From Thermoguttaceae bacterium (GTDB lineage: Bacteria; Planctomycetota; Planctomycetia; Pirellulales; Thermoguttaceae): a stretch of 64,000 nt of DNA. A program made the translations under genes and the position numbers. Location of the stretch: positions 1 to 64,000 of the forward strand of contig JAFRAC010000003.1 of assembly GCA_017405595.1 (NCBI GenBank). The letters are read 5' to 3'. The notes under the pieces are model-generated. The model saw nothing but the letters and a program-made list of their open reading frames with translations, was not told the DNA's origin and searched no databases. Numbering within the stretch: position 1 is the first letter of the stretch; each line of letters begins with the position of its first letter. Shown here in pieces: positions 8,205-17,217 of this stretch.

Positions 8205-10255
8205 GTGGATTCACCTTGATCTTCCTTTTCGGAAGAAATCTCTCTTACGTCAACAACAAGATCACAGGCCGGATCAAAACCCGTTGCTTTGATGGAGAAA
8301 GATTCGACGTTTTTGTTGATGTCGCAATAGATGACATTCCCCTCGTCTGGATTGGGTTTTCCTCTTAATCCGACCAGTTTCCAACGCGAAAGATCTGACT
8401 TCTTTCTGAAATCAAAATCAAACTCACTCCACTTTGCGAAAGGATTGCCTTTGGTCGTATCATAGGCAACTTTGATACGGAGCCTTGCTTCAGAAGGGAT
8501 AGGAACCGCATTATTGCGGGTCACCTGAAAACCGCCACGGAGGGGGACAAAACGGAACCATGACGGTTTTGGCAGCGGGATGTTGAGGGGGACCTCACCC
8601 GCACGCTTGTCACCAGGAACGACCTCGTCAGAAACACTTTCTCCCTGTTTCCCAACGATCGTTTTTAGAGGAGATGTTTGTGCCGGTGATGGGAAGTAGT
8701 TAATAAACAGATCGCGATCAACCAATTCATCCTTTTTGCGAAGGAACCTTTCGAGCTCGTCAACGATACGACCACAAAAAATACAACGGCCCCTTGCTCC
8801 AACTTTGGACCACGTTTTCCTGAATCTTGTGTCTGAAGCGTTGAAACTCCATTCCTCGTGTGCCGGTCCCTCGACATCACCCAGAAAACTGGAAAGGAGC
8901 CCTTCCTCAACCAATATAAGCGAATCGATATTACGTTGCGCAGCAGTCTGTTTTATTCCGGTGATCGTCATTCCTTTGCGAACAGCAAAACCAGATCCCT
9001 TATCTGCCTCTTTTGTTTTTTTCAAAAAAAGGAGAACCGAACCCGTTTCAATTGGTCGAGACGATTGTTTTCTCGATGTTTTTTTATCCTCGGCCTTCGG
9101 AACAGCAATGTGAACTCGAGCGGCAACCATCTCCCCGTTTATAAGATCGGTTCGCATTCGATCGACGTCTTCGCTCTTGAACGATTGATCGGTAAAGGAC
9201 GGAAGATTATTGTCTGTCGGTTTGTTTGACTCAACGATTTTTCCTTCCCAATCAAGCGCTTCACGGAAAAAGCTGATATGAGGCTTGAATTTCCGCTTCG
9301 TTTTTGCGGTCCCATTCCATTCTATTGTGTCGCTGATTCTTTCAATTGTCTTAGCGTTAATCATTGTCGGCTTAGAGCCGTCCCGCGGTCTGACTTCCAC
9401 CACAAGTTTATTCTGCAAGATGGGGATGACAAAGCTGACGATTGCCGCCTGAACGATGTGTTCTGCCTGCAAATCGGAAGAGACATAAGGAACAACAACG
9501 GAAAGACCCGGCTCGGCCATTCGGGTTAAACGCCAGTCTTTTCTAAATCGATGAATGAGTGCTTCATCTTCAAAGGGAAGAACAATGTTGTTTTCTTTCT
9601 GCAGTTTTCCCCAGTAACCGTCGGGAAGATAAGTTTCACCCCCGTGTTTGTGAATTTTGAGAACTGCTTGCCCCATAAGAAGTGTACGTTTGTCACTGGC
9701 CCTAACGGTTAGCCCGAACATACACCCGATTTGGCTTGCAGACCGGTAAACTGATTTTCCAAGACCCCAACGGCCAAGCTCTCCTTCTTTCTTGTTGCTT
9801 CGGTTATTGTTCCGCCAAAACCAATAGAAGTCTTCACGCTCTTCACTTGGCGAATCGAGATCATCGGTGATTGTCGTATCTCCGACAAGTCCGCGCGTTC
9901 CAAAATCTTCACAGACAAGAAACCCCTCTTCTAAATCAGGAACGTCACCGATGAACTCAATTGTAGAATCAAAGGACTTAAGCCCCGAACGGAGACCTTT
10001 GACATACTCTCCAATGTTCTTGGGCATAGCTGAATTATCGTAGAGGGAAAAGCGGACGTGAACCGGGCTGTTACCCGGCATTGCTGCATCAAGGGAATTC
10101 TGGATTACTTCGCGAACAAGGTAGCTTGTCCCGGAATACTCGTTCTTGTCGTTGGTTAAATCGTCAAAGAGGCGACCTTCAACCGGGTCATCATTACGGG
10201 ACATTGGTGATTTCCGCGCGAAATACCAACTCGACTCGCCGTAGTAATCGGGCAT
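8201..10255 (-). CDS. GHKL-fold (MutL/Hsp90-type) ATPase of putative defence operon
   Basis: I chose the ATG at 10255 (684 residues) because GAAAGGGG lies about 6 nt upstream; a longer frame to 10354 has no better site. The Bergerat ATP-binding fold is visible: N-box REVIQNSLDA (E49, N53, D56), G1 box DFGTRG (D117) and G2/lid GRWGLGK (G161-K167). The region after ~residue 350 is unassigned. It includes a CIFCG pair that could bind metal only with other ligands, and a beta-rich C-terminus. MutL-like ATPases of this layout occur in multigene antiphage systems such as mza. Here it leads an operon with two small partner proteins. I infer an ATP-driven sensor or clamp; the family is not proven. 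Confidence 0.85.
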   Translation of the reverse strand: MPDYYGESSWYFARKSPMSRNDDPVEGRLFDDLTNDKNEYSGTSYLVREVIQNSLDAAMPGNSPVHVRFSLYDNSAMPKNIGEYVKGLRSGLKSFDSTIEFIGDVPDLEEGFLVCEDFGTRGLVGDTTITDDLDSPSEEREDFYWFWRNNNRSNKKEGELGRWGLGKSVYRSASQIGCMFGLTVRASDKRTLLMGQAVLKIHKHGGETYLPDGYWGKLQKENNIVLPFEDEALIHRFRKDWRLTRMAEPGLSVVVPYVSSDLQAEHIVQAAIVSFVIPILQNKLVVEVRPRDGSKPTMINAKTIERISDTIEWNGTAKTKRKFKPHISFFREALDWEGKIVESNKPTDNNLPSFTDQSFKSEDVDRMRTDLINGEMVAARVHIAVPKAEDKKTSRKQSSRPIETGSVLLFLKKTKEADKGSGFAVRKGMTITGIKQTAAQRNIDSLILVEEGLLSSFLGDVEGPAHEEWSFNASDTRFRKTWSKVGARGRCIFCGRIVDELERFLRKKDELVDRDLFINYFPSPAQTSPLKTIVGKQGESVSDEVVPGDKRAGEVPLNIPLPKPSWFRFVPLRGGFQVTRNNAVPIPSEARLRIKVAYDTTKGNPFAKWSEFDFDFRKKSDLSRWKLVGLRGKPNPDEGNVIYCDINKNVESFSIKATGFDPACDLVVDVREISSEKEDQGEST

Positions 10256-10411
10256 GCCAACCCCTTTCAAAAAATTGCAACTAAAAGCGAGACGAAAAAC
10301 ACTTTCCCCGCTTCGGGTCAAAAAAGGGTCCCCTAGCTGAGCGAGTAGATACACCTTTTCAGATACGAGATCGCCTTCGTGACAATGTGCCTTCTTTTGA
10401 CCTCAACCTTC

Positions 10412-10439
10412 ATTATACCCTTGTTCATTCAATAATCAA
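10412..10439 (-). promoter_or_regulatory. Sigma70-type promoter for the GHKL operon
   Basis: On the minus strand TTGATT (10434-10439), a 16-nt spacer, then a perfect TATAAT (10412-10417). Transcription would start near 10405, about 150 nt before the chosen ATG at 10255. Confidence 0.45.
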
Positions 10440-10440
10440 C

Positions 10441-10767
10441 TGGCCATGATTTAAACTATATTACCAAGCTGAAGGTTTTGCGCAGTTCGTTGACGCGGGG
10501 CGGGCGGGATGACGAACAGGACTGGGTGAGTCGGTCTGGGGGAAGGCGTGTTGATGCCCCCCCCGGTGGGAAGACTCTTCCTTTTTTATTGAAATGAAAA
10601 AAAGGTCAAGGGTTTCATTTCTTTGGGGAGTGTCGGACATGACACTAATTTTGCAGGTGCAAGTCCGGTCGCAGGTAGTTACCGCCAAGCGGGTAAATCA
10701 AGGCGTTGTGGAGAGAAAGATTAGTGCCTTACCCGAGCGACCCCTCCACCGTTTCTATTTGATCGAA
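10441..10767 (+). other. Gap with a group II intron-like fragment at the island edge
   Basis: No gene is supported in this stretch. On the plus strand, about 10626-10700, a short hairpin GTGTC/GACAC is followed by GCAGGTGCAAGTCC and then GCAGGTAGTTACCGCC. This resembles the 5' domain I segment that precedes bacterial group II intron reverse-transcriptase frames. No reverse transcriptase or domain V is present, so at most it is a relic. It lies exactly where composition changes from AT-rich to GC-rich. Confidence 0.25.
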
Positions 10768-11418
10768 TTATCTTCCCCACTTCGTTTCGAGGTCGTTAAC
10801 CAGCTCTTCCAGCAGATCGCCGATCAGGAGGTAGAGAAGCGTTTTGTTGTGGGTGATGACCGCGACGTCCGGAATGATCAGCCTGTAGGGGGAAACGGCC
10901 GAATCCCAGAAAAACCGTACGCCCGCGGTGACCTCGTCGCCGTTATGGGCAATTCTCCGCCGGCAGTGCAAATAGATTTCGTCGGTCAGCCCGAACAGCA
11001 GATCGTTGGAATACATTTTTAACTGTGTTGTCAGCGACCGGCATGTTGACGTGCCGATGGTACGTCCCCGGTCCCGGACCGTCAGAAGGTTTCGGACCAT
11101 GCCGGGGATCAGCTCGTTGTCGTTCATGTCGTAGACGGTGGAGAGCGATACAAGGTTCCGGCACGATTGCTCGAATTCTTCCCGAACTCCGGGCAATTCC
11201 AGCACTTTTTCGAGCGCTTCGGTCTTTTCGCGGAAATCCATGTCGTCGAGAACTTCGGAAAGGTCGGGAATATCCAAACCGTCGATGCCGTCTTCGCCGT
11301 AGGCCCCGCCTCCGCCCGGCAGTTCGTCTTCGGGGCGGTCAAAATCGCCGCCTTCGTATTCCCCGTCGGAACCGTCGTCAAAGATGTCGTCAAAATGATT
11401 GTCGTCGGAATTGTTCAT
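10768..11418 (-). CDS. Acidic protein of unknown function
   Basis: The protein is 216 residues. The first ~70 residues are very acidic and Gly-rich and probably disordered. The remaining part is a mixed alpha/beta region with several Leu-rich helices and no motif I recognise. There is no signal peptide or membrane segment. The GC-rich codon use matches the host genome rather than the neighbouring island. It could be a planctomycete-restricted cytosolic protein. Confidence 0.6.
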   Translation of the reverse strand: MNNSDDNHFDDIFDDGSDGEYEGGDFDRPEDELPGGGGAYGEDGIDGLDIPDLSEVLDDMDFREKTEALEKVLELPGVREEFEQSCRNLVSLSTVYDMNDNELIPGMVRNLLTVRDRGRTIGTSTCRSLTTQLKMYSNDLLFGLTDEIYLHCRRRIAHNGDEVTAGVRFFWDSAVSPYRLIIPDVAVITHNKTLLYLLIGDLLEELVNDLETKWGR

Positions 11419-11934
11419 TGCTGCCTCATTTCGTTGGGGGGTACCGGATTTTGGGGAAGGGAGAGCTGATGCGCCGATTCAAAAAGAGGGCTTTCTGCGT
11501 TCCTCCCTGCGCCCTGTTATCCTTCTGTGGTGGAAATGGTTGTCAGGTTTGTCGGAATTTTCCTAAAATTGACCTGACTAGAATGATTTTATCTTTTTTG
11601 TTTGGGGCGTCAATAGGCAGAGGGGGGGGTAGGGGAGGGGTGATTCTTTCCTTAAAAAGGGGAAAGAATCGGGGGAAAGTTTCCTCTTTTTTGAGGAAGT
11701 TTTTTGGAGGGAGGGGGAAGGGCGGGAAAGTCCCAGAGGGTAGTAGAGCGACCAACGGGAGCGAACGGCAAGGGTGGAACAAGGGGAAGTAAAGCTGCCC
11801 GCGGGGGCTGCCCCGCCGCTTCGCTGTTCCCGCGTGTGGTTCGGAGGGGCCGCTTCGCTGCTTCCGGCAGGGTCCGGGAAGGCAGCAGCCTGGCTTTCCG
11901 GGGTTATCGAATCTAAGACCGGTGAAGATCTGCG
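11419..11934. other. Low-complexity intergenic region
   Basis: Over 500 bp of purine-rich, G-run sequence on the plus strand (11615-11760) followed by a GC-rich stretch with hairpins. The frames across it have biased, low-complexity translations and are not supported as genes. It contains one copy of the palindromic repeat at 11842-11867. Confidence 0.5.
11842..11867. repeat. Dispersed palindromic element, copy 1
   Basis: A 26-bp element, CGGAGG / CCGCTTCGCTGC / TCCGG in blocks, which recurs at 14680-14705 with two or three differences. The outer arms can pair. A second shared block, GCTGTTCCCGCG, lies at 11823-11834 here and at 14723-14734 beside the other copy, in swapped order. Confidence 0.5.
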
Positions 11935-13050
11935 CTAGAATTTTTGCCACACGACATTGCCGTTTTCAACCCGGAATTTTCGGGCGCGGATGTTCGAGCC
12001 TTTACCTTCCTCATAGTAAACAATGAGGGTGGAACCGTCATTGAGATTGACCATTGAGGGATAGGCCCCGTAATGGGTATCGACGATTACCGGAGTACTC
12101 CATGTGCCGCCTTCATCGAAACTGATCCGGATCGTTGTTCTGTTAGGAACCACGCCTTCACCTTCCAGAGGGGTTTTTCCGGTCCTGGTTCCTAAGACAA
12201 GAACCCCGTCGGGGGTTTGGCAGAAGTAGGGACAGTGGCCGGAGAAACCGGCGCTTTCACCCTGTGACCACGTGTCTCCGTTGTCATACGAGACACTGTA
12301 GACCATCGGCTGCGGTCCGAATCCTTCGCGGTGGCGAATGTATGCAAGAAGCGATCCGTCGGAACGCTGAAAAATATCCGTTTCGGCCGCCAGCAGAAAA
12401 TCACCGGTGGGGATTTTGACTTTGCGCCAATGCTTTCCCTCGTCATCGGATATGGCGACGCCGGCATCCCAGTCCGGGTCCATCCCGTATTCGCCGATAA
12501 TCCAGCGTCCGTTTTTCAGAACACGGATCGGCGCCGAGGCCCAGTGGTCGTCGGTAATCGGAATCGGTTCCGACCATGTCGCTCCGTTATCCGCCGAGCG
12601 GACGTACCACTGTCCCAATTTCCGGTACGGTTTTTGCTTCTTTTCGTAGGGGAGTCTGTCGAGAATGAAAAAATTACAGAGAATCGTTCCGTCGGAAAGT
12701 GCGGTTACCGAAGGATCCCTGTCATCGAACGGAGAATCGAAGACGACGAAAGGGTCGCTCCATGTCTTTCCCTCGTCTTCGGAATAGCAGGCCGAGATTC
12801 GGCCGCCGGTTTTGAAAATTGAGGCGTTCGGATAGGAGATATGTTTGTACCCGTCGTAAAAAACGCAAAAGAGACGGCCGTCGGCGAGCCGGCAGATGTC
12901 GGGGAACGCCTCGTATCCTCCCGCTCCGCCATCGTGAGTTACGAGGACGAAATCCTCTCCCTCGGTCAGTTCCTGCGTGTATCCCGGCCTGACCAGAAAA
13001 ATCGTAACAAAAAGGATTGCCGTGAGGAACGTCTTCAAATACTGATTCAT
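11935..13050 (-). CDS. Secreted exo-sialidase-like protein (BNR/Asp-box repeats)
   Basis: The start is taken at 13050: an N-terminal signal peptide begins there (MNQYLKTFLTAILF..., ending near TQ) and GGAAGG lies about 9 nt upstream; the longer frame to 13194 adds nothing plausible. The protein is 371 residues. At least five Asp-boxes (S-x-D-x-G-x-T/H-W) can be read: SEDEGKTW, SADNGATW, SDDEGKHW, SYDNGDTW and SFDEGGTW. These mark a six-bladed propeller of the sialidase superfamily. Release of sialic acid or a related sugar outside the cytoplasm is the family role; true sialidase specificity cannot be read from motifs. Confidence 0.88.
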   Translation of the reverse strand: MNQYLKTFLTAILFVTIFLVRPGYTQELTEGEDFVLVTHDGGAGGYEAFPDICRLADGRLFCVFYDGYKHISYPNASIFKTGGRISACYSEDEGKTWSDPFVVFDSPFDDRDPSVTALSDGTILCNFFILDRLPYEKKQKPYRKLGQWYVRSADNGATWSEPIPITDDHWASAPIRVLKNGRWIIGEYGMDPDWDAGVAISDDEGKHWRKVKIPTGDFLLAAETDIFQRSDGSLLAYIRHREGFGPQPMVYSVSYDNGDTWSQGESAGFSGHCPYFCQTPDGVLVLGTRTGKTPLEGEGVVPNRTTIRISFDEGGTWSTPVIVDTHYGAYPSMVNLNDGSTLIVYYEEGKGSNIRARKFRVENGNVVWQKF

Positions 13051-13280
13051 TAGTTCTACCTTCCGTTTGTCGGTTTTTCCCGGGATTTCGGGAAAGCAGA
13101 GAGATTTTAAGATTTTAGGGCAACCGGCAGTCCCGAACCGTATTACGTGTGTACAGACATCCCCCAATCGGAAAGGCGTGCCGGATGAACGCACGGAAGC
13201 CGCCCGCCCCTGTCGGCTCTATTCCGTCATTTTAGCCGCTGCCGCAGCCCCCCGCAAGAGGGTCCGTCCGGTCTGAAAAC

Positions 13281-14573
13281 TTACATGTTCCCGACGGTCT
13301 CGCAGAGCCAGTCGATCGCCTGCCGGTATTTTTCTCCTCTTTGATGCCCGAGCTTCTGATCGAGCACCATCTCTTTGTCGGCCGAAGGGATTGCGTTATA
13401 CGCGGACCAAACCGAACTGGGAGAACATGTCACGTCGATAAATCCGACGGTCATGCGAATCGGAATCCCGATCGAACCGGCAAAATTGACCCCGTCGAGG
13501 TAACGCGACGCGTTCAGGACCTCCGGATCCCCCTCGGCCTGCGCGACGAGCCGCGGCCAGCCGGGCGAACGCCCTTTCAGGCCTCCGGCGTGATCGCAAA
13601 TGGCCGGTTCCGACGCGACCGCGGCTTTGATGTTCCTGTTGAGGCCCGAAAGAATCAGTGCCGAACCGCCGCCCTGACTCATCCCGAAAAAGCCGATTCG
13701 ATGATCCGTAAAGGGCTGAGCCGCGAACCAGTCGATTGCGCGGTCGATCCCCAGGTAGATCGGACGGAAATAGTAGGTGTTGCGGTCGTTGGAATGGAAA
13801 TAACAGTAACGAACGCCGAGCGATTTGTTGAACTCTTTGTGCTGTTTCTTCCGCTCTTCTTCGTTGAGCGGAACCGGATAAGTGAAGACGTTCATTACCA
13901 GGACCGCAAAACCGCGGTCCGTCAGGGTCAGGTCCGGACCTGTTCCCGGACCGGCGCCCGGCACGTTGACCAGCGCCGGAAAAGGGCCTTCCCCAACCGG
14001 TTTCGACAGAAATCCGTAAACCCGCTTGCCGCCAAGCGTGGCGAAACCGACCTGAAAGACTTCCCGCGTTTCGGTCGTCAGTTCGGGAATCGGCGTCATT
14101 TCGGCATCGAGCGGAATCTGACGGATTTCGGCTTGCCCCTCGGCCCAGAACTGGTCGAAATCGTCCGGTTTCGGGAGTCCGGGTTCAATCTGCTGCGGGT
14201 CGAACGAAACGCCGAACAGGCCGTGAACGTTGTTGCCGACCCCTTCGCCCGACGCGGTCACCTTGATAAGCGCATGTCCGGGAAACGAAAGGGAAACGTT
14301 CACCGACGCCGGGTTCGATTCGGCAAGATTGAAATCCTGCCGGTCGAGTATCTCGCCGCCGTCGTTGGTGACACGCACGCTGAGCGTTCCCGTTTCGGCC
14401 GGCTGGCCCCCGTTGTTAAGAACGGTCATCGTTACGGCGGCGCTCTCGCCGACGTGACAAATCTGATCGGTACGGTCGCAGGCGAACTGAATGTCCGCGG
14501 CAAAAAGACCCGCGCAAAAGAGGAATACGCCTGACAGCGCGAAAACGAAGTTTTTCAAGGCAAATCGGTTCAT
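13281..14573 (-). CDS. Secreted acetyl esterase, CE7/AXE1 family
   Basis: The protein is 430 residues with a signal peptide (first ~26 residues). An N-terminal beta-sandwich of about 110 residues precedes an alpha/beta-hydrolase domain of the acetyl xylan esterase/cephalosporin-C deacetylase type. The nucleophile elbow is GMSQGG. The acid lies in GFIDVTCSPSS and the base in LGHQRGE, both in the expected order. Function: deacetylation of acetylated sugars or polysaccharides. It lies 230 bp upstream of the sialidase gene on the same strand, which suggests a common role in glycan breakdown. Confidence 0.9.
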   Translation of the reverse strand: MNRFALKNFVFALSGVFLFCAGLFAADIQFACDRTDQICHVGESAAVTMTVLNNGGQPAETGTLSVRVTNDGGEILDRQDFNLAESNPASVNVSLSFPGHALIKVTASGEGVGNNVHGLFGVSFDPQQIEPGLPKPDDFDQFWAEGQAEIRQIPLDAEMTPIPELTTETREVFQVGFATLGGKRVYGFLSKPVGEGPFPALVNVPGAGPGTGPDLTLTDRGFAVLVMNVFTYPVPLNEEERKKQHKEFNKSLGVRYCYFHSNDRNTYYFRPIYLGIDRAIDWFAAQPFTDHRIGFFGMSQGGGSALILSGLNRNIKAAVASEPAICDHAGGLKGRSPGWPRLVAQAEGDPEVLNASRYLDGVNFAGSIGIPIRMTVGFIDVTCSPSSVWSAYNAIPSADKEMVLDQKLGHQRGEKYRQAIDWLCETVGNM

Positions 14574-14679
14574 TTTTTCCTTTCGGTATTATTGTTTTCT
14601 GCCGACGCGGCCTCTTTTCGGCAGGTTTATTATACCGGGTGAAGGGGCTCGTTAAAACAGGGTATGCCTCAGGTTTGCC

Positions 14680-14705
14680 CGGAGGGTCCGCTTCGCTGCC
14701 TCCGG
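14680..14705. repeat. Dispersed palindromic element, copy 2
   Basis: Matches the element at 11842-11867. Here the outer arms CCGGAGG and CCTCCGG (14679-14705) are perfectly complementary around a 13-nt loop containing CTTCGCTG. It sits between the esterase gene and the GYF_2 gene. Confidence 0.5.
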
Positions 14706-14744
14706 GGGCGGGAAGGCGCGTGGCTGTTCCCGCGGGCGTGGGGG

Positions 14745-15503
14745 CTATTTTTCCAGGAGGGTCTGCTTGATGATTCGGATGTCTTCGGCGGAGCCGATCA
14801 TTGATGCCATCCAGTAGTAGGGGAGGAGGATGAGCCGGTAGATGATAAACAGTATGGCTTGAGCGATGACTAAGCCGAAGAGGCCTGCGCAGATTGCGAT
14901 AAAACGCGTGCCGGAGTCCGGCAGGTTGGAGATGTAGGCGGCAAGGGCTATCATTTGTGCGATCAGCAGTATTGCTGCTATGACAAAATAGAGGGCGGTG
15001 ATCAGCCGTTTGGCGATCTTGTAGCTGTTCCAGAACTCATTGTATGCCAGGCTCTTGTTTTCGTCTAACAGAAGAAAAGTTTTCAGCCCGCCGCTTTTGT
15101 TCTGGGGTTCTTCCCTGTTCGGTATAGGGTCGGCTTTCAGTGGGGCTGCGTCGGAATGGGGGGGTGCTGTGTGGTCTGTGTCTTCCTCAATCGAAAAGCC
15201 CGCAAAGGGGTCGGCGTCCGGATGCGGGAAAGGCCCTCTTTCGACCGGCGGGGGAAGTTCACCGGGGGCGGGGGGGGCGACGACGGCTGGGGCTTCCGGA
15301 GGCGTTTCCGGTTCGGGCGCCGCCGCTTTTAACTGCTCGAAAATCGGGCGGAGGTTCTTGATCTGCTTTCCCTTGTACTTCTTGCCGCCGACCTCGAATC
15401 GGGTTTCTTCGCTGATCACGCCCGCCTGGGCCAGGTTCAGAAGCCCCTCTTTCGTGATCGGGCCGATCTTCTCGCCGTTGGTGCCGAAATAATAGATTTC
15501 CAT
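14745..15503 (-). CDS. GYF_2 domain membrane protein with DUF4282-like C-terminus
   Basis: The protein is 252 residues. Residues 1-55 read as a GYF_2 (DUF4339) domain: YYFGTNGEKIGPITKEGL, followed by a variant of the usual W/Y core. A Pro/Ala-rich linker spans ~60-145. The C-terminal ~100 residues have two hydrophobic helices (about 168-190 and 200-225), with the spacing of the DUF4282 family. It is probably an inner-membrane protein with a cytosolic GYF domain. Such proteins are common in planctomycetes and their role is unknown. Confidence 0.82.
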   Translation of the reverse strand: MEIYYFGTNGEKIGPITKEGLLNLAQAGVISEETRFEVGGKKYKGKQIKNLRPIFEQLKAAAPEPETPPEAPAVVAPPAPGELPPPVERGPFPHPDADPFAGFSIEEDTDHTAPPHSDAAPLKADPIPNREEPQNKSGGLKTFLLLDENKSLAYNEFWNSYKIAKRLITALYFVIAAILLIAQMIALAAYISNLPDSGTRFIAICAGLFGLVIAQAILFIIYRLILLPYYWMASMIGSAEDIRIIKQTLLEK

Positions 15504-15701
15504 GAGGCGCGCCTTTCTATGAGGTTTTGCGTTTGGACAGATTCCCCCCCTTTCCCCCGTCTAAGAATAGCCTATTTTCTTTGAATGGGCTGAAAAACGA
15601 TGCGGTTTTTGCCCCTTTTGGCGAAAAAGAGCAAAAATCCCCGCTGAAATGTCGGCTCTGTCCGGAAAAAACGCCGTCTGGTTTTTCCGATGCGGGGAGG
15701 G

Positions 15702-15707
15702 TATAAT
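15702..15707 (+). promoter_or_regulatory. Possible -10 box for the transporter/GRE operon
   Basis: A perfect TATAAT lies about 95 nt before the transporter ATG in an otherwise gene-free 298-bp interval. No good -35 is visible, so this may need an activator or be chance. Confidence 0.3.
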
Positions 15708-15801
15708 GGAACGCAGCTGCTGCGCCGGTCAAAGGTGTGCCGGTATCGGCTTTTTCCGAAACAGTTCAGTGTCGCTTTCCCTTTGTTTGAACAGGCATGG
15801 T

Positions 15802-17217
15802 ATGGCTTCGTCACGGCTTAAGATTTGGCTCCTTTACGTGGTTTTGGTCTCGGCGCTCGGCGGGTTCCTTTTCGGGTTCGATTCCGGTGTCATTTCGGGG
15901 TGCGAGAAAGCGATTCAGAACGAGTACTCCTTGACGCCGTTCGCGCACGGGTTTACCGTTTCGATTGCGCTGATCGGCACCGTGATCGGCGCGTTCGGGG
16001 TCGGCCGGCCGTCCGATAAACTCGGGCGAAAGATCACGCTCATCATTCTCGGGTTCCTCTTCCTGATCTCGGCCGCGGGGTGCGCGTTCGCGCCCGATTG
16101 GCTGACGCTGGTTGTGATGCGCGGAATCGGCGGGCTCGCCATCGGGGGCGCGTCGGTCGTGGTTCCCCTCTACATTGTCGAAATCGCGCCCGGCCCGGTT
16201 CGCGGCCGGCTGGTGGCGCTGAATCAGTTCAATATTGTGCTCGGTATCCTCGTCTCGTTCATCTCGAATTATCTGGTTGCGCTGGCCATCGATCACGGCA
16301 CCTGCGTCTGGACCTGGTGCGAGCAGGTCGCGAACTGGTTCGTTTCGGAACCGATGGGCGCCGAGTCGGTGAAGTGGCGTCTGATGCTCGGGGTGGAATC
16401 GTTCCCCGCCATCCTCTTCATTCTCCTCCTGTTCACGATACCGGAATCTCCCCGATGGCTGGTACGCGCCGGGCGGAAAGAGGAAGCGCTCGGCGTGCTC
16501 GGCGGGATCGGCGATCCGCAGCCGGAAAAGACGCTCGCCGACATTTCCGAGTCGCTCGCCGCGGTGCGTGTCGGCGAGAATGTGCCCCTGTTCCAGAAGA
16601 AGTATCTCTGGCCGATCTTCCTGGCGTGGGCGGTGGCGATGTTTAACCAGCTTTCCGGCATTAACGCCATCAACTACTACGCGCCGCGCATCTTCGAGCA
16701 GTTCATCGGTTCGCATGCCGCGCTGGCCGCGACGGTCGGGCTTGGGTCGGTGAACATGCTCTTTACGATTCTCGCCTTCTTCTTTATCGACCGCTACGGA
16801 CGCCGCGTGCTGCTGATGTTCGGCGCGATCGGTACCACGATCATGCATTTCGTTGCCGCGTGGCAGATCTCGCTCGGCGAAAACGCTTCGGCGCCGGTCG
16901 CGATCAGCGCGATCCTCGGGTTTATCGCGTTTTTCGGCGTGTCGCAGGGGGCGGTCATCTGGGTTTTCATTTCCGAAATCTTCCCGAACGCGGTACGCGC
17001 GAAAGGGCAGGCGCTCGGCAGTTTTACCCATTGGTTTATGTGTACCGTCATCTCGTGGGTCTTTCCGATCGTCGCCAGCCTTTCGCCGTCGAGCGGCAGT
17101 TACGCGTTCGCCTTTTTCGGATGTATGACGATGCTCCAGTTCTTCTTCGCGTGGAAATTGATGCCCGAAACGAAAGGGGGCACGATCGAAACGCTTGAAA
17201 AGGAGATTCTCAAATGA
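15802..17217 (+). CDS. MFS sugar transporter (sugar porter family)
   Basis: The ATG at 15802 (471 residues) is preferred because the first transmembrane helix begins about 10 residues in; the frame extends to 15649 but with implausible sequence. Family motifs are present: GGFLFGFDSGVISG in helix 1, the D-x-x-GR-R loop motif (SDKLGRK) after helix 2, PESPRW after helix 6, and PETKG at the end. Twelve helices can be traced. It is likely to import a sugar, polyol or similar compound by proton symport. Its stop overlaps the next start (ATGA), so it is translationally coupled to the glycyl radical enzyme and probably brings in that enzyme's substrate. Confidence 0.92.
   Translation: MASSRLKIWLLYVVLVSALGGFLFGFDSGVISGCEKAIQNEYSLTPFAHGFTVSIALIGTVIGAFGVGRPSDKLGRKITLIILGFLFLISAAGCAFAPDWLTLVVMRGIGGLAIGGASVVVPLYIVEIAPGPVRGRLVALNQFNIVLGILVSFISNYLVALAIDHGTCVWTWCEQVANWFVSEPMGAESVKWRLMLGVESFPAILFILLLFTIPESPRWLVRAGRKEEALGVLGGIGDPQPEKTLADISESLAAVRVGENVPLFQKKYLWPIFLAWAVAMFNQLSGINAINYYAPRIFEQFIGSHAALAATVGLGSVNMLFTILAFFFIDRYGRRVLLMFGAIGTTIMHFVAAWQISLGENASAPVAISAILGFIAFFGVSQGAVIWVFISEIFPNAVRAKGQALGSFTHWFMCTVISWVFPIVASLSPSSGSYAFAFFGCMTMLQFFFAWKLMPETKGGTIETLEKEILK

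Noticed and set aside
1-10354. Assignment to BREX or DISARM
   Set aside because: No PglZ, BrxC, BrxL, DrmA or DrmB protein is seen; a shared methylase or helicase type is not enough.
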